A stretch of 14,015 bases of DNA from DASRIA01 sp038203635. GTDB lineage: Bacteria > Actinomycetota > Thermoleophilia > Solirubrobacterales > JBBDJG01. The stretch's first letter is position 1; every line of letters begins with the position of its first letter. The stretch is taken from NCBI GenBank assembly GCA_038203635.1, contig JBBRDT010000086.1, positions 1 to 14,015 on the forward strand, written 5' to 3'. This document shows, piece by piece, positions 6,016-13,400 of this stretch. The notes beneath the pieces were generated by a model that worked only from the letters and a program-made list of their open reading frames with translations, was not told where the DNA came from and made no database searches. The position numbers and the translations under genes are program-made.

Positions 6016-6604
6016 ACTGCGCTTGCTTCGCTCGCTTCATCCGGGCCTGCATGATGGCGTCGTCGGCGGACGTTCTCGGCTGCCCTTTCATGTCGGCGAT
6101 GACGTGGGCGTGGACGTCGCTGAGCGTCGCGACGCTGTTGCCGAGTTGCTCGGCGATCTCCGCCAGGCTCAGTCTGCCGTCGCGCAGCAGCAGGCTCGCG
6201 AACGAGTGTCGTAGGTCGTAGGGGTGCAGCCCGTCGTAGGCGGTCTTCGTGCGTCGGCGGCGCTTTCCGTCGACGGTGACGTAGGACACGCTCTGCTCGA
6301 GGGTCGCGAGTCCCGCTGCGGCCGCCGCGGGATAGAACACTCGGCGGCGCCAGTTGCGATAGTCGGTGTCGCGCCATGGCTTGCCATCCGGGCGAGGAAA
6401 CAACAGCGCTTTCGGCGCTCGCCGGCCGGTTGCAAGCATGTACTCGGTCAGATCCTGTCGTAGCGGCGCGAGCAGATCAATCGTGCGTGGCGGTCGATCG
6501 ACCTTCTGGCCCGTGACGATGAATCCGTCGACGTTCTTCTGCTCGACGAGCAGCGTCGCACGCCCGAGGTGTCGCACCTCGAGTAGAGAAGGCGGCACCC
6601 ACAC
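6014..6604 (-). pseudogene. Tyrosine integrase remnant, N-terminally truncated and active-site dead
   Basis: The C-terminal 190-odd residues of an integrase close to the one at 2-784; shared landmarks include TLLVEQ, PPRTIDLLAPL, ALLFPRPDG, YRNWRRRVFYP, HPYDLRHSFASLL and GRLSLAEIAEQLG. The core-binding domain and the first catalytic Arg are absent because homology stops at about 6590-6600, where an IS256 transposase remnant begins on the other strand. The second Arg (R132 in YDLRHSF) remains. The expected LGH is LGN (N156), and the expected TYAHV is VHAHV, so the nucleophilic Tyr is His (H165; CAC where TAC is expected). Each change alone should abolish catalysis. The GTG at 6604 is just the edge of the open frame, not a true start. 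The gene points towards the tRNA-Thr relic 220 bp away, its probable integration target. Confidence 0.88.
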
Positions 6605-6961
6605 GCCGAAGTCGTCGAACGGCTCGAGCTCGTCGCGCCCAAGGTCGCCCAGCTCGTCTCAGACGCCGAGGCTGACCTGCTCGGCTTCTACGCGTTCCCG
6701 CGCGAGCACTGGTCCAAGCTGCGGTCCACGAACCCGCTCGAGCGCGTCAACCGCGAGATCGGCCGCCGCACCGACGTCGTCGGCATCTTCCCCGACGACG
6801 CTTCGCTGATCCGGCTCGCCGGCGCGATGCTCGTCGAGCAGAATGACGAGTGGCTCGTCAGCCGCCGCTACCTCGCCCAAGAATCACTCTCGTCAGTCCT
6901 GGATCGAGACGATCACACACACAACGAGATCAAGGAGACGAACCCCCTCAGCGCCGCCTGA
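6602..6961 (+). pseudogene. IS256-family (Mutator-type) transposase, C-terminal remnant
   Basis: An open frame of 119 codons ending in TGA at 6959-6961. It contains the C-terminal part of IS256 transposases: VSDAEADLLGFYAFPREHW, KLRSTNPLERVNREIGRRTDV (the conserved S-T-N-x-x-E-R-x-N-x-x-I-x-R-R-T block with the catalytic Glu), VGIFPDDASLIRLAGAMLVEQNDEWLVSRRYL. A full enzyme has about 400 residues, so roughly the first 280, including both catalytic Asp residues, are missing. The 5' edge coincides with the break in the minus-strand integrase. Either the IS inserted into the integrase and was then deleted, or a recombination joined the two remnants. Confidence 0.88.
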
Positions 6962-7019
6962 GAGACCAACCGCCTCAACCCGACGATCCTGGCGCTACAC
7001 CACTACTCGCTACTTGACT
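6602..7019 (+). mobile_element. IS256-family insertion sequence remnant (right part)
   Basis: Includes the transposase C-terminus and about 58 bp after its stop. The stretch GCTACACCACTACTCG with CTTGAC at about 6991-7018 resembles the right terminal repeat usual in actinobacterial IS256 elements (CTACACCACnn...GGACTTGACC-like). The exact end and any target duplication cannot be fixed from this copy alone because the left end is missing. Confidence 0.55.
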
Positions 7020-7275
7020 GCAGCGAAGGCGAGATCAATCCCGGGTGGAGCCCTGCCGGACCCGGCTTGCCCTCCTGCGCCGCAGACGTGGAGCGGCGGC
7101 TCATCTCCGGATCCCTCGAGTTCCGCAACGGCCGCGCAGACCCCGCGCGACGGTGACGAGCGAGCGAGAACTCACGCCGCTAGCGTTAGGGAACTCAGAG
7201 ATGCAGGGAGTACCGATCAACCCCTACCCGAACGACTGGCGCTGCGATGCCGGACACGGGTTCGATAACCCCGTC

Positions 7276-7311
7276 GGGGCGGGCGCGGGGACCCCGAGGG
7301 TCGCCCGCCCC
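7276..7311. repeat. 10-bp GC-rich inverted repeat (hairpin)
   Basis: GGGGCGGGCG (7276-7285) and CGCCCGCCCC (7302-7311) are perfect arms around a 16-nt spacer. A strong hairpin on either strand. It lacks a T-run, so it is at best a non-canonical terminator. Confidence 0.45.
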
Positions 7312-7341
7312 TGCCGCTCAATGGCTGACGGCGAGTCGGCT

Positions 7342-7361
7342 GGAGTACGCCTTCGTACTCC
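7342..7361. repeat. 8-bp inverted repeat with CCTT loop
   Basis: GGAGTACG and CGTACTCC enclose CCTT. A short T-run (ATTT) follows a few bases later on the plus strand, so a weak plus-strand terminator is possible. Confidence 0.4.
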
Positions 7362-7696
7362 GTCCCATTTGGACGAGGCTTGGACATCCCTCCGATTCGC
7401 GCTCCTCTCCACGAGCAGGGGCCCGGGGGCCGGTTGTCAGTTGTCGGCGAACAGCGGTCACGAGGTATCCCCGCGTCCCCCGCGCCGGCTCGTCCATCCG
7501 ATGCAGGCACTCTGCTGCTGGGCGATGCTTCCCGTCACGACGCTGCTCCGTTTCGCGCAAACCAGCACTCGGACGGCATATGCATGGGCGGCCGTTTCGC
7601 ATCGACGCACGACGTCGCGGGGCGGAGACCGCCGCCGGTGCTGGGTGATGCTCGAGGAATGTTCACGCTGAGTCCGTGCGGCCGCGACAGGTAGGA

Positions 7697-8932
7697 TCAG
7701 CGCCGGCGCGTGAGGTAGTGCAGGACCGGGTCCAGCGGCTCGCCTCGTTGCAGGTCGGCATCGACCCTGAGAGTGCCGCCCGGCGGGGACGGCTTGCACC
7801 TGATCGACACCGACGCGCGGCGTCCTGCGCGTATGCGCGTCATCCGCGAGCGACCGAGCCGTCGACCGTGACTGTCGCGGACCGTGAGTTTGGCCGAGCA
7901 AGACTCAGTTCCTCTGGGGCAGCGCACGACGAATGTGACGCTACGGTCATGGACGCGGATGGGTCGCGCACCGATGGTTATGGCCTGGCTCGCGTGGACG
8001 ACGACGTCGCCCGTCACACTGACGCGCTCGCACCCCGGCTGCGCGCGGCGCCCGCTGGCTGGGCGCTGGACGTCGTCGCCGACGCCACAGCGAATCCGAT
8101 CGTCGTCCGGAAGCGAGCCATCAACGAGATCGTCACCGCTGCCGCCGTCGATCGCGTCGCGGCCGTCGTCACCGAAGAGCGCATCGTCGCCGGCACCGCC
8201 GACAATCCGATCCGCGCCCCTGCCACCCGCGAAGAAGTCGCGCCCGCGGCCGCCGATCAACCTGTCATCTCCGTCGCCTCCCTCCACTCCCTCCAGGCGC
8301 TTGAAGCGGTCATGCTGCTCAGCGCTCCTGACGGTGCCGCCGGTCATACTGACCGCAATCGGCAGCGTGTGTAACCCGTAGGATGCGGTGTCGAGGCCTG
8401 AGCCACCGTCCATTAGGTCATCCGAAGCCGCGCCGTATGGACTGTCGAAGAACTCGTCGTCGCCATCGCCGCCGGCGAGAATGTCCGGTCCGGCGCCGCC
8501 GTCGAGGTGGTCGCCTCCTCCACCGCCCGTGAGCCGATCCGCTCCGGCACCACCGTCCATCCCGACGGGCCCGACGCCTGGGCCGACGATCGCCACGTCA
8601 TCCTCATCGCCCAGATTCACGGCGATGCTTCGCGACATCCCGTCCACGTCGCGCTTCCCCGGGCACGAAACCGAGCCGTCCGAACGCGCCCGACACTCCG
8701 CCTCGGCGGTTAGCTCCGCGCCATCGTCCCGGACGACGATCTCGCCGGCGCCCGTGCCCGCCGACAGTGCGAGCGCGTTGCGCTCCCCAGGCAACGCGGA
8801 GATGTTCAGCTGCCGGTTGGGAAAGCTCGGCTCGCCCTCGACGCTCTGTCGAACCGTCGCCGCCTGCGCGCACGGAACAACCGATCCGAGCAACACAGCC
8901 GTGATCACAAGAGTACGGCACCCCAGCCTCAT
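7697..8932 (-). CDS. Secreted RTX-like (hemolysin-type) calcium-binding repeat protein
   Basis: A 411-residue exported protein. The N-terminus is a signal peptide: MRLGCR, a hydrophobic core TLVITAVLLGSVV, and a likely cleavage after AQA (about residue 24). A beta-rich N-domain (about 26-115, LNISALPGERNALALS... NLGDEDDVAIVG) is followed by Gly-Asp nonapeptide repeats (about 124-275; units such as GGAGADRLTGGGGGDHLDGG and GGAGDDALFGDD), which fold as calcium-binding parallel beta-rolls. Then comes a Cys-containing segment (DRIRCGVGDDV... GCERVSV) and an Ig-like C-terminal domain (about 325-395) with three Cys. There is no LPxTG or transmembrane anchor, so it is probably released or loosely cell-bound. 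No enzymatic domain is seen. ATG 8932 gives a complete signal peptide. The same architecture, in broken form, recurs at 9687-10608. Confidence 0.88.
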   Translation of the reverse strand: MRLGCRTLVITAVLLGSVVPCAQAATVRQSVEGEPSFPNRQLNISALPGERNALALSAGTGAGEIVVRDDGAELTAEAECRARSDGSVSCPGKRDVDGMSRSIAVNLGDEDDVAIVGPGVGPVGMDGGAGADRLTGGGGGDHLDGGAGPDILAGGDGDDEFFDSPYGAASDDLMDGGSGLDTASYGLHTLPIAVSMTGGTVRSAEQHDRFKRLEGVEGGDGDDRLIGGRGRDFFAGGRGADRIVGGAGDDALFGDDGRDAIDGGSGDDLVDGSLPDDDRIRCGVGDDVQRPASGRRAQPGCERVSVTGDVVVHASQAITIGARPIRVHDRSVTFVVRCPRGTESCSAKLTVRDSHGRRLGRSRMTRIRAGRRASVSIRCKPSPPGGTLRVDADLQRGEPLDPVLHYLTRRR

Positions 8933-9272
8933 CCGTGCAATCCCCGCGGGGGCAACGGCACCCGGCAGCCAGCGCGCACGCTCTCGACTAGCACCAGTTG
9001 CAGACGAAGGGCACGTTCGGCGCGACGGCTACGCCTCAATCTCAGCGCGCTCGCCCAGCCCGTGAGCAGTAGTTCATACGTGCGCGATCATCTCGGCAGC
9101 GACACTATCTGAACCACGCGCGTGACGAGCGGGTCCGCCGCCGTCGCTCAGTTGAACACGTAACGGACTCCGCGCTCATGATCTCTCGCCCAGCCAGTTC
9201 GAGAACCTGAGCAGCATCACCATCATCACGAAAGAGCACGCTACGCAATCCACCTAACCCGGTTCCGTCAAA
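8933..9272. other. Intergenic stretch upstream of the RTX gene
   Basis: No gene can be supported. It must contain the promoter of the minus-strand RTX gene, but no clear -35/-10 pair was identified. AACCCGG is repeated at 9256-9262 and 9271-9277, next to the point where the reductase-like remnant begins. Confidence 0.35.
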
Positions 9273-9585
9273 CCCGGCGGCATCCTGCTCCGGCGCACGA
9301 CTTACGACATGTTCGAGCCAGCCGGGTCGACGCGAACCGTCGAGGACGATCCAGGGGCGCCGTTCTTCAACGACACCACCAAGTACGTCGTCGCCGCTAC
9401 GCTCACGACTGCGACGTGGAGGAACTCGAAGATCATCGGGCCATACGACCCCCGACGCCGTCCGCAGCCTGAAGGACGAGGTCGACGGCGATGTCTACGC
9501 CAGCGGCGGCCGCACGCTGATCCGAGCGATGCTCACGGACGGCCTGGTCGACGAGCTGGATCTGTTCGTCCACCCGCTCACCCGG
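9273..9585 (+). pseudogene. RibD C-terminal / dihydrofolate-reductase-like protein, truncated and frameshifted
   Basis: The translation matches the middle and later part of the RibD_C/DHFR-like reductase family (usually about 180-200 residues): PGGILLRRTTYDMFEP, DDPGAPFFNDTTKYVV, ATLTTATWRNSKIIGPYDP, then in the next frame PDAVRSLKDEVDGDVYASGG and RTLIRAMLTDGLVDELDLFV. The shift is at a run of five C's (9449-9453) where four would keep the frame. The N-terminal 50 or so residues with the start, and the C-terminal strand after HPLTR, are missing; an in-frame TAA lies at 9255-9257. Intact members bind NADPH and reduce pterin or pyrimidine-like substrates. Here it is a dead fragment between two RTX-type genes. 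Confidence 0.8.
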
Positions 9586-9673
9586 CAAGCTCGACACCTA
9601 CCACAAACACTGGCGCAACCAGCGCGGTCCCTCATGGCCCCGCTTGGGCATTGCCGTCAAGTTTCCTCGCTAA
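9584..9673 (+). pseudogene. Unidentified gene 3' fragment joined to the reductase remnant
   Basis: In the frame one base on from the reductase remnant, the sequence reads GKLDTYHKHWRNQRGPSWPR, then LGIAVKFPR and a TAA stop at 9671-9673. Its composition (His, Trp, Asn, Tyr, Lys) is not typical of a GC-rich shadow frame. It starts where reductase similarity ends. It may be the 3' end of a different gene brought in by deletion. I do not recognise the family. Confidence 0.3.
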
Positions 9674-9686
9674 CGCTTTATGACCC

Positions 9687-10608
9687 CTACCGATCGAGGA
9701 AGTCTTCGCCTCCACCGCCCTCGAACAGGTCGCGGCCGACCGCAGACGTGGCCGTGTCGCCGCTGAGCACATCGTCGCCCGAGCCGCCATAGAGCCGGTC
9801 CGCGCCGCCGTCCCCATCGAGGTCGTCGTCGTCGCCGCGTCCCCGCAGGGTGTCCTTGCCCGGTCCGCCCCCATAGGCCGTTTGGCCTGCCGTCGCCGCC
9901 CAGGACGTCGTCGCCGGAGCCGCCCTCCAGCGTCTCGATGCCGGTGAAGACATCTTCCCCGGGCGCTGCGACCGTGATCCGCACGGACTTCCGGCGTCCG
10001 ACGTAGGAGAGGCGATCATCGCCGCCGCGGCCGACGAAGCGGTCGGCCTCGCCGTCACCGCCGTCGATGAACACCTCATCGCCCGGGCTGCCGGTCATGC
10101 TGTCCGCCCCAGTGCCCGCCTCGATGCGGACCTACGGACCCCGCGGAGCATCAGGTTCGGGGTTGGTCGGAAGCGGCCGCGTATCCACGATCCGCGCGAG
10201 GTCATCGCCATCGGCGAGCGTAACCGTGAGCGAGTCGTCGGACAGCCAGTGCGCGGTCGATGCATCGATCTGATCGCAGCCCTTCGCCACCAGCGGCCGA
10301 CTCATCTCGTGAAGCGTCACCCCAGCCGGTTCGAGCCGGATCTCCAGGTTGTTCGCCTCCCCGGGCGCCGCGGTGTACTGCAGGTAGTAGGAGTCGATCG
10401 GCGACCCGTACGGATCGAGCCGTTGCACGCGCTCGACCGTCGCGGCCTCGACGTTGGCGACATTCGCACTCGCCACGAGGCAACGGCCACGAGGGCGGCC
10501 CGCCTGAGCTGAAGTGCCGAGCGCCTGAATATGGACTCCGATCCTTGGGTCGATGGTGTTGATGCTCGGGTCAAGGTACGGGGCGGCCAACACAGCTCCC
10601 GGGATCAC
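9687..10608 (-). pseudogene. RTX-like calcium-binding repeat protein, broken by a stop and a frameshift
   Basis: Same architecture as the intact gene at 7697-8932. Starting from GTG 10608 (VIPGAVLAAP, the end of a signal-like segment; the true start may lie a few codons upstream but no good start is visible), an N-domain follows with TAAPGEANNLEIRLEPAGVT and SDDSLTVTLADGDDLARIVD. An in-frame TAG at 10134-10132 then interrupts. The same frame continues with VRIEAGTGADSMTGSPGDEV, GGDGEADRFVGRGGDDRLSY and GGSGDDVLGGDGRPNGL. At a G-run on the minus strand (9872-9868, five bases where four fit) it shifts to GGPGKDTLRGRGDDDDLDGD, GGADRLYGGSGDDVLSGD and FEGGGGEDFLDR, stop at 9689-9687. It also lacks the Cys-containing tail and Ig-like domain of its relative. 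Likely a decayed paralogue. Confidence 0.8.
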
Positions 10609-10803
10609 GAGAGCGCGACGGCCGTGTATTGCTGGGACGCCTAATCTACAAATCCGCAGTGGATCGCTGAGCGCGCTCGTGTCACGCGAGAAGACCGAGA
10701 AGGGACCAAGGTCCGAAATAGAACTGGCGAACGGCTAGCTGCAGTTCCGTCCACCCCGTTTTCTGGTACGTTCCGGCCCAGTTTCCCGACCGCGAAGGGC
10801 CGC

Positions 10804-11292
10804 ATGAGCAGTGATAGAGGCCGTATGAGCAGTGCAGGCTCCCGCTTAGGAAGTCTTGTCCTTATTGTCATTGGGCTTGCTGCGGGTATGACGCACGCGT
10901 CGCGTGCAGACGCCGCAATTCGGTGGGACTGGACTGGCACGCACGAGTGCCCCGGCACCATCGTAAAAACGTATGCTCCAACGGTCGGTTCGAGTGGCTG
11001 GATCGCATGGCTGCCAGTGGCATACAATGGACGCGGAAATTTTGTCTCCGGCCAATACCGGTACGCGTACCAGAACTCCGCGTGGGAATTTCAAAACGGC
11101 AATCCCTCCGGCATAACCTGGCAGGATCTCAACATGCCTATCCGCGACGGTTCGTCATGGTACGTCATAAACTGGATTTACGACTTTGACACTCGCTCGT
11201 GGAATTATGGTTACTCTCACGGGACATACCGTATCGCGCCGGATTTCACGCAGCTCTGGTACACCGGTAACCCGTGGTGTTACCCATCGTGA
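10804..11292 (+). CDS. Small secreted aromatic-rich protein of unknown function
   Basis: A 162-residue (or 155) exported protein I do not recognise. A signal peptide is clear: SAGSRLGSLVLIVIGLAAGM, then THASRADAA with a likely cleavage near DAA. The mature part is about 125 residues, rich in Trp, Tyr, Asn, Ser and Gly (IRWDWTGTHECPG, YRYAYQNSAWEFQNG, WIYDFDTRSWNYGYSHG), and ends WYTGNPWCYPS. The two Cys, one near each end, could form a disulphide, and beta-strand-like alternation is evident. There are two in-frame starts, ATG 10804 and ATG 10825, each with a purine-rich site four bases upstream (GAAGGG, AGAGG). They lie in a near-duplicated 21-bp unit. The longer form is given. DNA here is visibly more A/T-rich than its surroundings, suggesting separate acquisition. 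A lectin, inhibitor or wall-binding role is possible but unsupported. Confidence 0.75.
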   Translation: MSSDRGRMSSAGSRLGSLVLIVIGLAAGMTHASRADAAIRWDWTGTHECPGTIVKTYAPTVGSSGWIAWLPVAYNGRGNFVSGQYRYAYQNSAWEFQNGNPSGITWQDLNMPIRDGSSWYVINWIYDFDTRSWNYGYSHGTYRIAPDFTQLWYTGNPWCYPS

Positions 11293-11352
11293 CTTGTGGC
11301 GCCTCATGTGGCTAACCATCGATCTGACGATCTCTGAGCTGGTTCACCGACC

Positions 11353-12225
11353 ATGTCAGTAAAATTTCGACACGCGTCACCTATCCGCGCCATTACCGCG
11401 ATAGCCGTCTCGAGTGCTGTGGTGTTGGGTCTCATTTTGGCGCTCGGTGCCCCTGATAGAAGCGGAGCAAGCGCTGACAAAGCCGCATCAAGCAGGGCGG
11501 CTGTTCGCGTTGCCGCTAAACCTTCATCGAGAGTAGTTGCTCGCGTTGCCGCTAGGCCTTCATCGGGAACCAGTAACACCCCACTGCTCTCGAGGACCGC
11601 GAAGGAGCGAAGCTCAGGAAGGAGACGTGGCGCCAGTCCGCCCGCCTCCGCTGCGATCACCAAGCGCGCCGGCGCTGATCTGGCAGCACGCTCTGTCTCA
11701 GTGAGTAAGCGGGTCGTTCGGGTGAGCTCGAAGGTGCGGGTCAAGCTCCGTCTCACGAACGTGGGCACGCGTGCTACGACGCGAAGCTCAAAGGTGGCGT
11801 TCTTCCTGTCACGTGATCGGGGAGCCAGTCGCGGTGACCTTCCTGTTCGTGCGAGCCCCTCTGCGCGCCGTGTCCGACCGCTGCGCCCCGGAAAGAGTGC
11901 GCTGATCGCGGCGAGACTCGTCATGCCTAAGCGGGCGGCAGACTCTCGCTGGTACGTGGTTGTGTGCGCCGACAGCGCGAAGGCGCTGCCCGAACGCAGC
12001 GAGAAAAACAACTGCCGGGCCTCTCGAGCCCGAATCACAATCCTCGCGGCGGTGGGGATTCCAGCTCCAACTCCCACTCCAGCACCAACTCCAACTCCAA
12101 CTCCAACTTCAACTTCAACTCCAGCTCCAACTCCAACTCCGCCTCCGCCTCCGCCACCACCTCCGCCACCACCTCCGCCTCCGCCACCACCTCCACCACC
12201 CACTTCCGTAGCTGTAGCGCGATAA
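11353..12225 (+). CDS. Membrane-anchored or secreted CARDB protein with Pro-rich C-terminus
   Basis: A 290-residue protein. The N-terminus MSVKFRHASPIR precedes a hydrophobic segment (about 13-33, AITAIAVSSAVVLGLILALG), a signal peptide or anchor. Residues 40-105 are Ser/Arg/Ala-rich with an internal repeat (RVAAKPSSR, RVAARPSSG). A CARDB-type beta-sandwich follows (about 107-230): ADLAARSVSVSKRVVRVSSK, LRLTNVGTR, VAFFLSRDRG, VRPLRPGKSALIAARL, RWYVVVCADS and ALPERSEKNNCRAS with two Cys. Residues 238-283 are Pro-Thr then about 20 Pro. The reading frame ends only seven residues after the Pro tract, where a further domain would be expected, so the gene may be truncated by the IS3-type insertion beginning within about 275 bp. 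CARDB domains usually mediate surface adhesion. The spacing from the previous secreted-protein gene is 60 bp on the same strand. Confidence 0.75.
   Translation: MSVKFRHASPIRAITAIAVSSAVVLGLILALGAPDRSGASADKAASSRAAVRVAAKPSSRVVARVAARPSSGTSNTPLLSRTAKERSSGRRRGASPPASAAITKRAGADLAARSVSVSKRVVRVSSKVRVKLRLTNVGTRATTRSSKVAFFLSRDRGASRGDLPVRASPSARRVRPLRPGKSALIAARLVMPKRAADSRWYVVVCADSAKALPERSEKNNCRASRARITILAAVGIPAPTPTPAPTPTPTPTSTSTPAPTPTPPPPPPPPPPPPPPPPPPPPPTSVAVAR
12060..12203 (+). repeat. Pro-Thr / poly-Pro coding low-complexity tract
   Basis: Tandem CCAACT hexamers (with CCAGCT and TCAACT variants) give the Pro-Thr linker. These are followed by CCGCCACCACCTCC-like units giving about 20 prolines. Tracts like this expand and contract by slippage. 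The complementary strand reads as poly-Gly but is not a gene. Confidence 0.75.
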
Positions 12226-12500
12226 AAGGCTCGGTGGCAGCAGCGGTGTCGACTCCATCTCACGACCTGCGCGAAGCGCCCAATGCTCGCAACGCGGTTG
12301 GCTGAGTCGTCGCTTCTTCGGATGCGTGTTGCCGCCATTCCGTGGATTCCGCGGCAGCATGAGAAGGGAGGGACAGATGACAGCGCCGGGCTTCGAACTG
12401 GAGCCTGACGACAGCGCGAAAGCCTGGCGGCTGAGGCAGGCTGGGTTTGGCGGAGGCCTCGTAACGAGGATTTCGGTCTTCGGCAGAGGAAGCACTCGTA
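12226..12500. other. Junction stretch between CARDB gene and IS3-type orfA
   Basis: No supported gene. The left end of the IS3-type element should lie here, but no terminal repeat could be fixed. A good ribosome site (GAAGGGAGGGACAG before ATG 12377) opens a 57-codon frame without recognisable similarity that runs into the orfA region. GAGGAAGC before ATG 12501 is the likely orfA ribosome site. Confidence 0.35.
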
Positions 12501-12804
12501 ATGGCCCCGTCCGAAGAGGTACCCCGATGAGCTGGTCCGGCGCGGTGTGAGGCTGGCGGTGGAGAGCGGCCGGCCGATGCCGCAGTCGCCCGTGACCTTG
12601 GGATGCACGCCGAGACAGTTGCGTAAGCGTGTGCGCCAGGCGCAGGCCGACAAGGGTTGCGCCCGGATCTGCCGTCGACGGCTGAGCGGGAGGAGATCCG
12701 TAAGTTTGCGCGCGGAGGTCTTCGAGCTCAGACGGGCGAACGAGATCTTGAAGTCCGCCAGCGTGTTTTTCGCCAAGGAGCTCGACGTGGACCGAACGAG
12801 GTGA
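12501..12804 (+). pseudogene. IS3-family transposase OrfA with several frameshifts
   Basis: The orfA reading from ATG 12501 (MAPS) must shift immediately to give KRYPDELVRRGVRLAVESGR. It shifts again for VARDLGMHAET, returns for LRKRVRQAQADKG, shifts for ARPDLPSTAEREEIRK and returns for EVFELRRANEILKSASVFFA with the end KELDVDRTR and TGA at 12802-12804. These are the helix-turn-helix and leucine-zipper parts of an IS3-group OrfA (about 100 residues). The internal indels come in cancelling pairs (-1/+1, -1/+1), so an uninterrupted frame from GTG 12547 to the stop exists, but with scrambled segments in the DNA-binding region. Non-functional unless these are sequence errors. Confidence 0.85.
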
Positions 12805-13400
12805 CCGCGTTTATCGATGAGCATCGTGGCTGCTTCGGCGTCGAGCCGATTTGCCGGGTCTTGGACGTGTCGGCGTCCGCTTACTACCAGCGCGCCACCG
12901 GCGAGCGGTCTGACCGGGTGATCGCCGATGAGCGGCTGCTCGGCGTGATCGAGGCGACGCACGCGGCGAACTACTGCGCCTACGGGTACCGGAAGATGTG
13001 GCTCGCGCTTAAGCGCGCCGGTCATCACGACGTTGGTCGCGACCGCGTCCGGCGGCTGATGCGCACCCACGGCATCCAGGGCGCTAAGCGGCGCGGCAAG
13101 CCGTGGCGCACCACGACGGCGGACCCGATGGCGCTCAGGGCCCCGCACCGCGTCAACCGCGACTTCACCGCCACGCGCCCGGACGCGTTGTGGGTGGCGG
13201 ACTTCACCTACTTGCGCTGCTGGGCAGGCGTCGTGTTCTTCTCCTTCGTCCTCGATGCCTACAGCCGCCGGATCGTCGGCTGGCAGTTCGCCTCGCACAT
13301 GCGCACCGACCTCGTCCTCGACGCGCTCAGAATGGCGCTCACGCGCCGCGACGCGGGCGCCGACGTCGAGCTGATCCACCATTCCGACGCCGGATCGCAA
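12801..13400 (+). pseudogene. IS3-family transposase OrfB (integrase catalytic region), 3' truncated
   Basis: About 200 residues from GTG 12801, which overlaps the orfA stop as GTGA. HTH_21-like part: VTAFIDEHRGCFGVEPICRV, SASAYYQRATG, and YGYRKMWLALKRAGHHDVGR with RRLMRTHGIQGAKRRGK. The rve catalytic core begins with PDALWVADFTYL (first Asp), VLDAYSRRIVGWQ, and reaches IHHSDAGSQ (second Asp). The third residue of the DDE triad (Glu, normally about 35 residues later) and the C-terminal roughly 80 residues are missing because IS30-type DNA starts at 13401. The preserved part is in one clean frame, unlike orfA. The open frame continues into the IS30 sequence to 13553 but that extension is not transposase. 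Confidence 0.9.

Larger units (their letters stand above)
7020..7696. other. Gene-free, hairpin-rich stretch between IS256 remnant and RTX gene
   Basis: About 675 bp without a gene I can support. The open frames here are Arg/Pro/Ser-rich and resemble no known protein. It contains three hairpins within about 120 bp: ACGGGTT/AACCCCGT around 7247-7274, the 10-bp arms at 7276-7311 and the 8-bp arms at 7342-7361. The rest may be decayed island DNA. Confidence 0.4.
12501..13400 (+). mobile_element. IS3-family element, truncated on the right by an IS30-type element
   Basis: Bounded on the left approximately by orfA and on the right by the abrupt switch at about 13400 to IS30-type sequence. OrfA and OrfB overlap by GTGA (12801-12804), the usual arrangement for making OrfA, OrfB and a fusion. 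The outer terminal repeats are not identified. Confidence 0.75.

Noticed and set aside
5322..6377. 351-codon minus-strand open frame across the tRNA fragment and terminator
   Set aside because: It overlaps the AlbA_2 gene end, the tRNA-Thr block and the integrase, is Arg/Pro-rich, and has no family pattern.
7245..7275. T-arm-like sequence (ACGGGTTCGATAACCCCGT)
   Set aside because: The loop and stem lengths do not fit a tRNA and there is no acceptor, anticodon or D-arm around it.
8388..9065. 225-codon plus-strand Ser/Pro-rich open frame
   Set aside because: Complement of the Gly-Asp repeats of the RTX gene.
12060..12203. Short repeats suggesting a CRISPR array
   Set aside because: They are in-frame codon repeats for Pro-Thr and Pro without unique spacers; no CRISPR-like array is present anywhere in the window.
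12377..12550. 57-codon open frame with a strong ribosome site
   Set aside because: No similarity recognised and it runs through the orfA start in a different frame; kept only as a note on the junction stretch.
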